From CAZVAR01 sp964625225 (lineage in GTDB: Bacteria; Pseudomonadota; Alphaproteobacteria; JAJUGE01), in the NCBI GenBank assembly GCA_964625225.1, contig CAZVAR010000002.1:17508-81507 (forward strand): 64,000 nucleotides of DNA, written 5' to 3'. The translations under genes and the position numbers were made by a program. Every line of letters begins with the position of its first letter. Positions within the stretch are counted from its first letter, which is position 1. Shown one piece after another: positions 45,121 through 52,922 of the stretch. The notes beneath the pieces were generated by a model. The model had not been told where the DNA came from, ran no database searches, and was given only the letters and a program-made list of their open reading frames with translations.

Positions 45121-45175
45121 CTGAAACGGCCCGTTATGCCGAGGAGCGGCGCGCAGCGCCGCGCCTCGAAACGCG
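45114..45175. repeat. REP-like palindromic element, copy 2 (inverted)
   Basis: GAGG at 45141 begins an imperfect stem: GAGG-AG-CGGCGC pairs with GCGCCG-CG-CCTC ending at 45167, loop GCA. The sequence GGATATCC (45114-45121) ... CCTCGAAACGCGAGG is the mirror arrangement of copy 1, so the two form a head-to-head pair. Such pairs can protect or terminate mRNA between receptor and permease genes. Confidence 0.5.
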
Positions 45176-45205
45176 AGGAACAGACCATGGAATCGTCGTC
45201 GTCGC

Positions 45206-46174
45206 TCAGCTCGCGAAGCCCTTCTCTTTGTAGTACTTCATGGCGCCGGGATGGACCGGGACGGGCGTGGTCTTGACGGCCGTCTTGCAGTCGAACACGT
45301 CCATGCTGGCGTGAATGCTCGGCAGCTTGTCCTGGTTTTCGCACAGGGTCTTGGTGATCTTGTACGCGACATCCTCCGACAGGTCGGCGGAGGCCATCAG
45401 CGTGGTCGCCATGATGATGGTCGGCACCGGGCCGGTCTGCAGGTTCGGGTAGGTGCCGGCCGGGAACTCGCCCATCGAGTAGCCGTATTTCTGCCCGAAC
45501 GTCTGCCGCAGATCCTCCGGCCAGGCCATCAGCTCGCCCTTGCGCGACTGCGTCGCGTCGATGACAGCCGCTCCCGGGATCCCGAGGACGATGAACACAT
45601 AGTCGACCTGCCGGTCCTTCCAGGCATTGGCCAGCTCGTTGTAGTCGCCCTGGACGATCTTGAAGCCCTTGCTGCGCAGGCCCTCATAGGAGGTGCCGTA
45701 ATAGTCCATGACGAAGCGGAAGGTCATCTCGTCCGAGGAGCCCGCCTTGGTCACTCCGATGTTAAGACCCTCGCCTTCCTTGAAGACTTCGGCGAAGCCG
45801 AGCTTCGCATCCTCCGACTTGAAGAAGTGCAGATAATTGTCGGAGAAGCTCTGCCCGATCATCATCAGCTTGTCGTGCGGCCTTCCCTTGTAGATGCCCT
45901 CGCCCTCGCGGGCCATCTTGGCGAAGATGTCGAGGCCCATGCCGAGCTGGCTCTGGCCCTGCTGGATTTTCGAGGGATTGGCGGTGCCGCCGCCCGGGAC
46001 GACCTTGACGGTCAGGCCGGGATTGGCCTCCTCGACGAGCTTCGCCATGCCCGAGGACATGGTATACCAGCCGCCGCCGAGTTGTCCGGCGACCCATTCG
46101 ATGGTCTGCGCTTGCGCGGAGAAGGAAACTGTCGCGGCAATGGCGGCTGCAACGGCCGTGTATCCGAGTCTCAT
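45206..46174 (-). CDS. TAXI family TRAP transporter substrate-binding protein
   Basis: 322 residues. Signal peptide MRLGYTAVAAAIAATVSFSAQAQ (cleavage near 22). Then the TAXI receptor pattern: WVAGQLGGGWYTMSSGMAKLVEEANPG, VVPGGGTANPSKIQQGQSQLGMG, and MDYYGTSYEGLRSKGFKIVQGDYNE. It binds a substrate in the periplasm for the fused permease encoded next. AAGGGAAGGG lies just upstream of ATG 46174. The ligand is not known; TAXI proteins often bind glutamate-like or small carboxylate compounds. Confidence 0.9.
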   Translation of the reverse strand: MRLGYTAVAAAIAATVSFSAQAQTIEWVAGQLGGGWYTMSSGMAKLVEEANPGLTVKVVPGGGTANPSKIQQGQSQLGMGLDIFAKMAREGEGIYKGRPHDKLMMIGQSFSDNYLHFFKSEDAKLGFAEVFKEGEGLNIGVTKAGSSDEMTFRFVMDYYGTSYEGLRSKGFKIVQGDYNELANAWKDRQVDYVFIVLGIPGAAVIDATQSRKGELMAWPEDLRQTFGQKYGYSMGEFPAGTYPNLQTGPVPTIIMATTLMASADLSEDVAYKITKTLCENQDKLPSIHASMDVFDCKTAVKTTPVPVHPGAMKYYKEKGFAS

Positions 46175-46275
46175 GGCCCTTCCCTTAGTTCGACGGACGA
46201 CCCGCGGCCGTTCCGACGACCGGAACGTGCCGCGATCCCCCGAGCTTAGTACTCGCCGCCGGGGCTTGTATACGG

Positions 46276-47202
46276 TCAGTCGGCTCCGACATGACGGCGT
46301 GCCGCCATCCGCTCGCGTACCAGGATGTAGAGACCGCTGCCGACGATCAGCGCACTGCCGAGCAGCGAGAGCGCATCCGGCACGTCGCCGAACAAGGCGA
46401 ACCCGAGCAGCACGGCCCAGACGATGCGGGTGTAGTTGAAAGGCGCGATCAGCGCGGCGGGAGCGAGGCCGAAGGCGCGCACGATCAGGAAATGCGCCAC
46501 CACGCCGAGCACGCCCATGATCGCGAACACCCCGAGATCGGCGCCGGACGGCATCTGCCAGACGAGACCGACCGCGAGACTGGTCAGCACGAATCCGCCA
46601 CCGCCAGTGTAGAGCAGCGTCGTCAGCGGATCGTCGATTCGCGCCAGCGTGCGCGTCAGGATCTGGTAGAGTGCGAAGAATACGGCGCCGATCAGCGGCA
46701 GCAGGGCGGCCCATTGGAACAGCGCGGCGCCGGGCCGGACGACGATCGCCACCCCGGCAAAGCCGACCAGAACCGCGGCCCAGCGATGCGGCCCGACCCG
46801 CTCACCGAGCAGCGGAATCGAGAGGATCGCGACGAACAGCGGCGAGGCGAAGCTGATCGCGGTCGCATCGGCCAGCGGCAGATAGGGCAGGGCCGAGAAC
46901 AGGCAGCCGAGCGAGCCGATCAGCACGGCCGCGCGCAGAATCTGTAGCCCGGGACGGCGGGTCGCCGCGACGTGCCGCCAGGAGCGGCCGGCCAGGGACG
47001 GCACGGCGGCGAAGGCGACGACGAACGCGGCATAGTAGCCCCACACGACCTGGAGCGCCGACAGCCGCGCGCCGAGATGTTTCGCCGCCGCATCGACCAG
47101 GGCGATGCAGACCATGGCGGCGACCATCAGCAGGATGCCGCGCCGCCGGTCGTCGGCGACCGGGGCGAGCGCGCGCTCGCCCGGGGCGACCGGGGGGACC
47201 AC
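46276..47202 (-). CDS. DMT superfamily (EamA) transporter
   Basis: 308 residues with ten hydrophobic helices in two EamA repeats (about 22-160 and 165-300). Elements VWGYYAAFVVAFAAVPSLA, RAAVLIGSLGCLFSALPYLPLADATAISFASPLF and APFNYTRIVWAVLLGFALFGDVPD are typical of the family. Likely an inner-membrane drug/metabolite exporter, possibly S-adenosylmethionine- or amino-acid-like. GTG start 47202, only 9 bases after the flavoprotein stop, so they are in one operon. About 100 bases separate it from the TAXI receptor gene. Confidence 0.88.
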   Translation of the reverse strand: MVPPVAPGERALAPVADDRRRGILLMVAAMVCIALVDAAAKHLGARLSALQVVWGYYAAFVVAFAAVPSLAGRSWRHVAATRRPGLQILRAAVLIGSLGCLFSALPYLPLADATAISFASPLFVAILSIPLLGERVGPHRWAAVLVGFAGVAIVVRPGAALFQWAALLPLIGAVFFALYQILTRTLARIDDPLTTLLYTGGGGFVLTSLAVGLVWQMPSGADLGVFAIMGVLGVVAHFLIVRAFGLAPAALIAPFNYTRIVWAVLLGFALFGDVPDALSLLGSALIVGSGLYILVRERMAARRHVGAD

Positions 47203-47211
47203 CGCGAGTCG

Positions 47212-48123
47212 TCAGCCGGCGGCGAGCCGGCGCGCGGCCGTGATCGCCGCGGTGGTCGCCTCGCCGACCGCCTCGGTCAGGCGGCCGCCGAAGCCGCTGC
47301 GCACGGCGCCGATCGCGAAGAGACCGGGCGTCGCCGTTTCCAGCGCCGCATCGGTGCGTACGAAGCCGGCCGCATCGCGCTCCACCAGCGGGCCGAGGAA
47401 ATCGCCATTGGCGGCGAGACCGACGAACACGAACACGCCGCGGCAGGGCAGCTCCTCGACGGCACCGGACTCGCGGTCGCGCAGGCGCACCGCCTCGACG
47501 CCGTCGCCGCCGAGAATGTCCTCCACTTCGGTATTCCAGCGGAAGGAGAAGCGTTCGTCGTCGGCGGCGCGGGTCACGTAATGCTGCCGGGCGCGGAAGG
47601 CGTCCCCGCGCGTGACGATCGTCACGGCCGCTGCGTACTGCGCGAGGTGCAGCGCCTCCGAGAGCGCCGCATCGCCGCCGCCGACGACCACGACCTCGTC
47701 GCCGCGAAAGAGCCCGGCATCGCACCAGGCGCACTGCGACACGCCGCGCCCCGCCAGCCGCTCCTCGCCGGGAACGCCGAGCGTCCGCAGCCGGGCGCCG
47801 GTGGCGACAATGACCTGTTTCGCCCGGTATTCGCGGCCGCCGGCCGACAGGATCTTGATGCCGTCCTCGACGCGGAGGCTCTCGACCCGCTGCGGGACCG
47901 GCACGACGCCGAGACCTGCGTTGGCGGCGGCAAGGGCTTCGGCGAGTTCCATGCCCGAGACACGGCCTGTGGCGGGGAAGCCGTCGAGCGCGCCGACATT
48001 GGCGACGAGGCCGCCGGGCAGCCCCTCCTCCTGGAACAGGCCGACGCGCCAGCCTTCCAGCGCCGCATGCTGTGCCGCCGTCAGCCCGGCGATGCCGCCG
48101 CCGATCACCGCGATGTCGTAGAT
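47212..48123 (-). CDS. Thioredoxin reductase-like FAD/NAD(P)-dependent oxidoreductase (apparent ATC start)
   Basis: 303 residues if started at ATC 48123 (IYDIAVIGGGIAGL), 298 from GTG 48108. FAD-binding GGGIAG, second dinucleotide-binding VVVVGGGDAALSEAL, a CxxC pair in SQCAWCDAGLF as in thioredoxin reductases, and the C-terminal GLFAIGAVRSGFGG. No ATG, GTG or TTG exists in frame upstream of 48108 before the stop. The GTG start would delete the first beta strand, whereas GGAGG lies five bases before the ATC and twenty bases before the GTG. It presumably passes electrons from NAD(P)H to a disulfide partner; the nearby UGSC protein is a candidate acceptor (inference). Confidence 0.8.
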   Translation of the reverse strand: MYDIAVIGGGIAGLTAAQHAALEGWRVGLFQEEGLPGGLVANVGALDGFPATGRVSGMELAEALAAANAGLGVVPVPQRVESLRVEDGIKILSAGGREYRAKQVIVATGARLRTLGVPGEERLAGRGVSQCAWCDAGLFRGDEVVVVGGGDAALSEALHLAQYAAAVTIVTRGDAFRARQHYVTRAADDERFSFRWNTEVEDILGGDGVEAVRLRDRESGAVEELPCRGVFVFVGLAANGDFLGPLVERDAAGFVRTDAALETATPGLFAIGAVRSGFGGRLTEAVGEATTAAITAARRLAAG

Positions 48124-48142
48124 GGGACCCTCCCGTCGGAGC

Positions 48143-48160
48143 GCGGACCTTCAGGTCCGC
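48143..48160. repeat. Short perfect hairpin between paralogue and flavoprotein genes
   Basis: GCGGACCT and AGGTCCGC are exact reverse complements with a two-base spacer. It lies in the 104-base gap between the minus-strand genes ending at 48228 and starting at 48123. No T run follows on the minus strand, so it may be an attenuating or stabilising structure rather than a terminator. Confidence 0.4.
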
Positions 48161-48227
48161 ATATTGCCGCGGTTCCGAAGGGGAACAAAGGGGCCGGTTG
48201 GAAGACCCGCCCCGGAAACCTCCACCC

Positions 48228-49445
48228 TCACCGTTCCTCCGCCAATAGGCGCTCCCAGTCGGCCGGCAACCGTACCTCCTTCGTGATACGGCAGGGCGGG
48301 AAGCCCCAGGAGGGGAAGTAGACCTGCTGCGCGATCGGCACGTCGCCGCCGGCCACGATCACCGCGATGTCCTCCGGTGCGGGTGCGGGCGGGATCGCGC
48401 CGCTGTCGGCCGCCGCCAGCACCCAGTCCGGCCAGCGGTCGGGACCGGCGATGGTCCGATAGATCCAGGATCGCTCCCACTGCCCGGTCGGCCAGCGGCC
48501 ATGCTCCCACAGCCAGCGGCGCACCTCGGCCCGGCCCCAGCCATCGCCCGCCAGCCGCGCCGCGGTCGCGGGCGCCAGGATCACCGCCGGCTTGCCGCCG
48601 TGCAGGATGCCGAAGGCGGATGCGGCGGAGCCCATCACGCTGGCCAGCTCCTCCAGCCCGCCGGTTACGTTGATCGCCGTCTCTGCCCGCATCACCGTGA
48701 CGGCGTTCGCCGCGGCGGGCAAGCCGGCCTCGCTGTGCAGGGGCGGCCAGGGGCTCTGCGCCTCGTTCTCCGCGAGGCAGAGCGTGTAGCGTCCGGGCTG
48801 GCCGATGCCGGCAAAGGAGACGGCGCCGGGCCAGCCACCGCCAAGATTGTTCATCACGAGCCGCAGCGCCCGGCCGATCGTAGCGTTGGCGCGCCAGCCG
48901 GGGCCGAGCGCGCCGAACCCGCCGTTCACGTCGAGCCTTCGCGCCACCGGCCCGCCGACGACGACGAGCGGGGCGACGTTCTCGTCCGTGGTCTGGACCC
49001 CGCGCATGTTGAAGGCGGGCTCCAGCATGGCCTCGACCGCGGCCAGCACGACCGGCAGATATTCCGGCCGGCAGCCGGCCATCACGGCGTTGGCCGCGAC
49101 CTTCTCGACCGTGGCGAGGCCCTTCAGCGGGTCGACCTCGCCGAGCGCGTCGGTCGGGCGCAGCGGTGTGAAGCGCAGCGTCTCCTGCACGCGGGCCGTT
49201 GTCGGCGGCACGATCGGCAGGCCGTCGGTCCAGCCGCGCGCATAGTACAGCTCGTTGGTCCGTGCCGCCGGGTCGCGGGCGCGCACCACCTCGACGCGTT
49301 GGCGCGGGAACTGCGCCGCGAGCGGGACCTTGGGGAGCAGACCCTTCTCGGCGGCACGCTGCCGGAGCGTGTCGTCGATCCAGGCACCCGAGGCCTGCTG
49401 GCCGGCGGGAACGACGAGCCAGAGCGTGTCGCCGCCGGAGCTCAC
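48228..49445 (-). CDS. Paralogue of the UGSC protein C-terminal domain
   Basis: 405 residues from GTG 49445. It aligns over most of its length with residues about 205-579 of the upstream selenoprotein: GWTDGLPIVPPTTARVQ versus QWSDGLPIVPPTHAKIA, NAVMAGCRPEYLPVVLAAVEAML versus NGVMAGCRPEYMPILVALVEAM, and the ending VYFPSWGFPPCRITKEVRLPADW versus YVFIHNGMLGYPTTKQVRLPARW. It lacks the N-terminal Sec-containing domain. Conserved Cys of MAGCRPEY is kept. The gap to the selenoprotein gene is four bases, so it is co-translated. Function unknown; probably a partner subunit. Confidence 0.8.
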   Translation of the reverse strand: MSSGGDTLWLVVPAGQQASGAWIDDTLRQRAAEKGLLPKVPLAAQFPRQRVEVVRARDPAARTNELYYARGWTDGLPIVPPTTARVQETLRFTPLRPTDALGEVDPLKGLATVEKVAANAVMAGCRPEYLPVVLAAVEAMLEPAFNMRGVQTTDENVAPLVVVGGPVARRLDVNGGFGALGPGWRANATIGRALRLVMNNLGGGWPGAVSFAGIGQPGRYTLCLAENEAQSPWPPLHSEAGLPAAANAVTVMRAETAINVTGGLEELASVMGSAASAFGILHGGKPAVILAPATAARLAGDGWGRAEVRRWLWEHGRWPTGQWERSWIYRTIAGPDRWPDWVLAAADSGAIPPAPAPEDIAVIVAGGDVPIAQQVYFPSWGFPPCRITKEVRLPADWERLLAEER

Positions 49446-49449
49446 GCCC

Positions 49450-51189
49450 TCACGCCCGCGCCTCGCGCAGCTGCTCGCGCCACCGTGCCGGGAGCCGGAC
49501 CTGCTTGGTCGTGGGATAGCCGAGCATGCCGTTGTGAATGAAGACGTAGCAGTTCGACCGCAGCGGGTCGCCGCTGACGGCGATCATGATGTCCTCGGGC
49601 TTCTCGATGATCGGCACCAGCCGCTCCGGGTCGTTCGACTCGCCGAACTGGCGCGGCGCCTTGCCGAGCCGCACCAGATCGCCGAGCGAGCGCCGGCCGG
49701 GCACGAGGTTGGTCCAGCGGCCGATATAGTTCTCGAACTGCCGCGCCGGGATGCGGGCGTGCTCGTAGAACCATCGTTGCAGATCCTGCTTCGACAGGCC
49801 CGACTTGGCGATCGTCTCCGCGATCAGCGGGCTCAGGATCAGCAGCGGCTTGTAGGTGCCGCGGGCCATGCCGACGGTGAACACCAGCTCCCAGCCGGTG
49901 TGCTTGACCAGCGCGTCGTTGAGATAGGGCAGCACCTTCTCGGCCGAGTCGCCGTAGACGGAGACGATCACGTTGCCGCCGGTGAAGCGGGAGATCGTCA
50001 CCGCATTGTCGCCGGCCGCCAGCCCCATGTCGGCGCAGAGCGGCCCCCAGCCGATCTTCGCGAGCGCGTCCTCGTTCTCCGCGAGCACGACCCGCCAGGT
50101 GTTGCCGAAGGTGGCCTTGTCGTTCTGGTGCAGGAGGAAGCCGGCGACGTTGCGCAGATAGAGCCGCCAGAACCGGCCGATGCTGGTGTTCGGCTGGAAC
50201 CCGTCGCGCAGCGCGCCCTGTTCGTAGTTGAAGCCCAGCTCCTTGATGATCGGGCCGTTGAGCACGATCAACGTCTCCGCCCCCGGCGTGTTGCCGCTGT
50301 GCTCGACGCCGTAGCCGGGATCGGCCATCGCTTCGACCAGCGCCACCAGGATCGGCATGTATTCCGGGCGGCAGCCGGCCATGACGCCGTTGACCGCGAT
50401 GTTCCAGACGGTCGCCTTGCGGTTGTCCGGCAGCAGCGTGCCGATCACCTCGTCCGGGTCGCGGTCGGTGAAGGCCAGGAACTCCGCGATCTTCGCGTGC
50501 GTCGGCGGCACGATCGGCAGGCCGTCGCTCCACTGATTCTCGAGGAAGAGGCGGTTGACCTCTTCGAAGGTTCCCTCAAACACGATCTCGCGCGGGTCCG
50601 GGTCCCCGACCGCCTGCGCCGCGGGCGGATCGACGGTGAGATTGCGGACGACTTCGTCGAGGGTCACCTCGAGGATGTTCCGCCGCAGCTCCGCATCGGT
50701 CTGCACGTCGACATGGCCCGGCACGCGCGCGAGCGGCAGATTGGGGTAACCGAGGCCGACCGAGGTGGTCGCGGCCTGCCCGAGAAAACCTTCACAGCAG
50801 AGAGACGAGGTCGGAACTCCGGCCTGCTCGGCGATGGCGCTAACCCGCAGCACGGCGGGTGTGCAGCTGCCTCAGCAGCCCATCCCGGAGACGACGGCAT
50901 CGACGCCGAGCGACTTCAACTTGCCCGGGAGCTCGGCGAGCACCCGGTGCTCCTCGTCGCCGTGGGTCGAGCCGAACTCCTCGAAGCCGACGAACCTCAT
51001 GCCGGGATGACGCTTCGGCAGCTCCTCGCGCAGCATGTCCCAGATCTCGTCGCCGCGGAACAGATAGTCCCACAGGAAGGCGACGGTCTTGCCGTCGAGG
51101 GTGTCGAGCCGCTTCGCCAGCGGCTTGACCTCGACGGCCTTCTCGCTGCGCGGCCAGGCGACCGCGTAGGTTCCGGACTGGTCGGGCAT
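49450..51189 (-). CDS. UGSC family selenoprotein (in-frame TGA = selenocysteine)
   Basis: 579 residues when the TGA at 50874-50872 is read as Sec106, giving CUGSC (105-109) in SGMGCUGSCTP. The frame upstream of the TGA (51189, MPDQSGTY...) and downstream of it are the same frame. N-terminal domain about 1-135 has KTVAFLWDYLFRGDEIWDML and FVGFEEFGSTHGDEEH; C-terminal domain about 210-579 has NQWSDGLPIVPPT and Cys273 in MAGCRPEY. CAGGAGAGG precedes ATG 51189. A SECIS-like hairpin follows the TGA (50836-50871). No ribosome binding site precedes the GTG at 50853, so a separate second gene is unlikely. The family is known from metagenomes, function unknown; UGSC recalls the UGTC site of GrdB (from memory). 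Confidence 0.9.
50836..50871 (-). promoter_or_regulatory. Bacterial-type SECIS element
   Basis: Starting at the base after TGA, a lower stem GGC-(A)-GCT pairs with AGC-GCC (6 pairs, one bulge), then ACCCGC pairs perfectly with GCGGGT (6 pairs). The apical loop is CGTGCT, whose second base is G followed by T. The loop begins 18 bases after the TGA, inside the spacing reported for bacterial SECIS elements recognised by SelB. All of it is also coding sequence. Confidence 0.8.
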
Positions 51190-51680
51190 GGTTCCTCTCC
51201 TGACCGGGATGGCCTTGGCGACCCCGATTGGCGGCAAGCGTAGAGCCGCGCCCGGCGCGGATCAAGGCGGCGCTCGCGACGCCCCACATCGTCCCCGGCA
51301 GTCAGAGCGGGATGGCCGGAGAACCGGCCGGGGCAGGATCATCAGCAGCATCGGGAAGGAGGCGGCCGTGCCGGCAACGATCCCACCCGAGCCGGCAACG
51401 ATCCCACCGAAGCCGTGGCCGCCGGATCGGCACGCCGGCGGCGCCGAGCGCCGACTCGACCGCCGAGGCGGCCACGAAGGGGGCGGCTGCGGCTCCTGGT
51501 CATGCGTCCTCCCGGTCTTGCACGGCCGGTGGGGCCGGCTTGCCCTCCGTGCCCGGAAATCGTCATGCCCGGCGACGCGGACCGTCGATCGCGGGCAGTC
51601 GGTAGGTGTTGCGCTGCCGCGGGCGAGAAGGCAGAGTTCCGAGGTCAAGAACGATAAGCCTTCCGAGGGGAACACCAAGA
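51190..51680. other. Divergent intergenic region with a two-copy 21-base repeat
   Basis: About 491 bases between the selenoprotein gene (minus) and the ABC transporter operon (plus); both promoters should be here. GCCGGCAACGATCCCACC occurs at 51370 and again at 51391 (period 21). Frames crossing the region give low-complexity Arg/Pro/Ser translations and are not supported as genes. Confidence 0.5.
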
Positions 51681-52922
51681 ATGCGGAAACTGCTTGCCGC
51701 CGTCGCGGCGGTGGCGCTCGGGCTACCCATGGCGGCGGGCGCCGCGGATACGGTCAAGATCGGAACCATCTACCCGCTCAGCGGCAATGCCGCGAGCGCC
51801 GGTCAGTCGAACCGGGCCGGCATCGAGCTGGCAGCGGAGATCATCAACAACGCCCATCCCGAGCTCGGCGACCTGACCTTGGCGAAGGACGCCGGCCTGC
51901 CGAATCTCGGCGGCGCCAAGATCGAGGTCGTCTTCGCCGACAATCAGGGCAGCCCCTCGGTCGGGCAGAATCAGGCACTGCGCCTGATCACCCAGGAGAA
52001 GGTGGTCGCCCTCTACGGCGCCTATCAATCCTCGGTGACGCAGACCGCGAGCGCGATCGCCGAACGCTACGGTGTGCCGTTCGTGAACGGTGAGTCGGTC
52101 GCCGCCGATCTGACCGAGCGCGGTTTCAAGTACTTCTTCCGCACGACACCGGTCGCGACCGACATCGCCAAGACCTACATGGAATTCCTGAGCGACATCA
52201 AAGAAGCCGGAATCATCCCGGTGGAGTCGCTTGCGATCGTCAACGAGAACACCGACTACGGCACGTCCGTCGCCAAAGTGCTGCGCGAGGCGGCGAAGGC
52301 GTCCGGCTTCAACGTTGCAGTCGAGATTCCGTACAGCGCCAACACGACCGACGTTTCGGCACAGGTCCTGCAGCTCAAGGAAGTCAATCCGGACGTGGTC
52401 GTCTTCGTCAGCTACACATCGGACGCGATCCTTTACGTCAAGACGATGCGGAACCTGGATTACCGGCCGCCGATGGTGATCGGCGACAATTCGGGTTTCT
52501 CCGATCCTTCGTTCGCGCAGAGCGTCGGCGACATCGCGCAAGGCGCGATCAACCGCAGCGCCTGGGACGCCGGTAAGCCGGGCAGCCCCACCTTCAAGCT
52601 GAACGAGATGTTCAAGGCCAAGACCGGCCGCGACATCGACGATACGACGGGGCGCGCTATCCAGGGATTCTTCACGCTGGCCGATGCGATCAACCGCGCC
52701 GGGTCGACCGATCCGGAGAAGATCCGGGAGGCGCTCGCCGCCACCGACCTCAAGCCCAACCAACTCATGATGGGCTACCGGGGCGTCAAGTTCGACGAGA
52801 AGGGCCAGAACACCCTCGCCACGACCCTTCTCATCCAGCTTCAGGGCGACAGTTACGTCGCGGTCTGGCCCGAGGATAAGGCGACCGCACCGCTCAAGCT
52901 GCCCTATCAGGGCTGGCAGTGA
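51681..52922 (+). CDS. Branched-chain-type amino acid ABC transporter substrate-binding protein
   Basis: 413 residues. Signal peptide MRKLLAAVAAVALGLPMAAGAA (cleavage near 21), then a type I periplasmic binding fold of the LivK/urea-amide group: VKIGTIYPLSGNAASAGQ, LYGAYQSSVTQTASAIAERYGVPFVNGES, and NENTDYGTSVAKVL. The ATG at 51681 is preceded by a purine-rich GAGGGGAACACCAAGA. Its TGA overlaps the GTG start of livH (GTGA). It supplies LivHMGF with a hydrophobic amino acid, amide or related ligand; the exact ligand is unknown. Next to it, divergently, lies the UGSC selenoprotein gene. Confidence 0.92.
   Translation: MRKLLAAVAAVALGLPMAAGAADTVKIGTIYPLSGNAASAGQSNRAGIELAAEIINNAHPELGDLTLAKDAGLPNLGGAKIEVVFADNQGSPSVGQNQALRLITQEKVVALYGAYQSSVTQTASAIAERYGVPFVNGESVAADLTERGFKYFFRTTPVATDIAKTYMEFLSDIKEAGIIPVESLAIVNENTDYGTSVAKVLREAAKASGFNVAVEIPYSANTTDVSAQVLQLKEVNPDVVVFVSYTSDAILYVKTMRNLDYRPPMVIGDNSGFSDPSFAQSVGDIAQGAINRSAWDAGKPGSPTFKLNEMFKAKTGRDIDDTTGRAIQGFFTLADAINRAGSTDPEKIREALAATDLKPNQLMMGYRGVKFDEKGQNTLATTLLIQLQGDSYVAVWPEDKATAPLKLPYQGWQ

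Noticed and set aside
50872..50874. TGA as a true stop separating two genes
   Set aside because: Same frame continues, the codon lies in the UGSC motif, a SECIS-like hairpin follows, and no ribosome binding site precedes the possible GTG restart.
51370..51408. CRISPR-like repeat
   Set aside because: Only two copies of an 18-base unit with a three-base spacer; no further copies or cas genes.
51262..51678. A 138-codon minus-strand frame upstream of the ABC operon
   Set aside because: Low-complexity translation, covers the tandem repeat and the divergent promoters.
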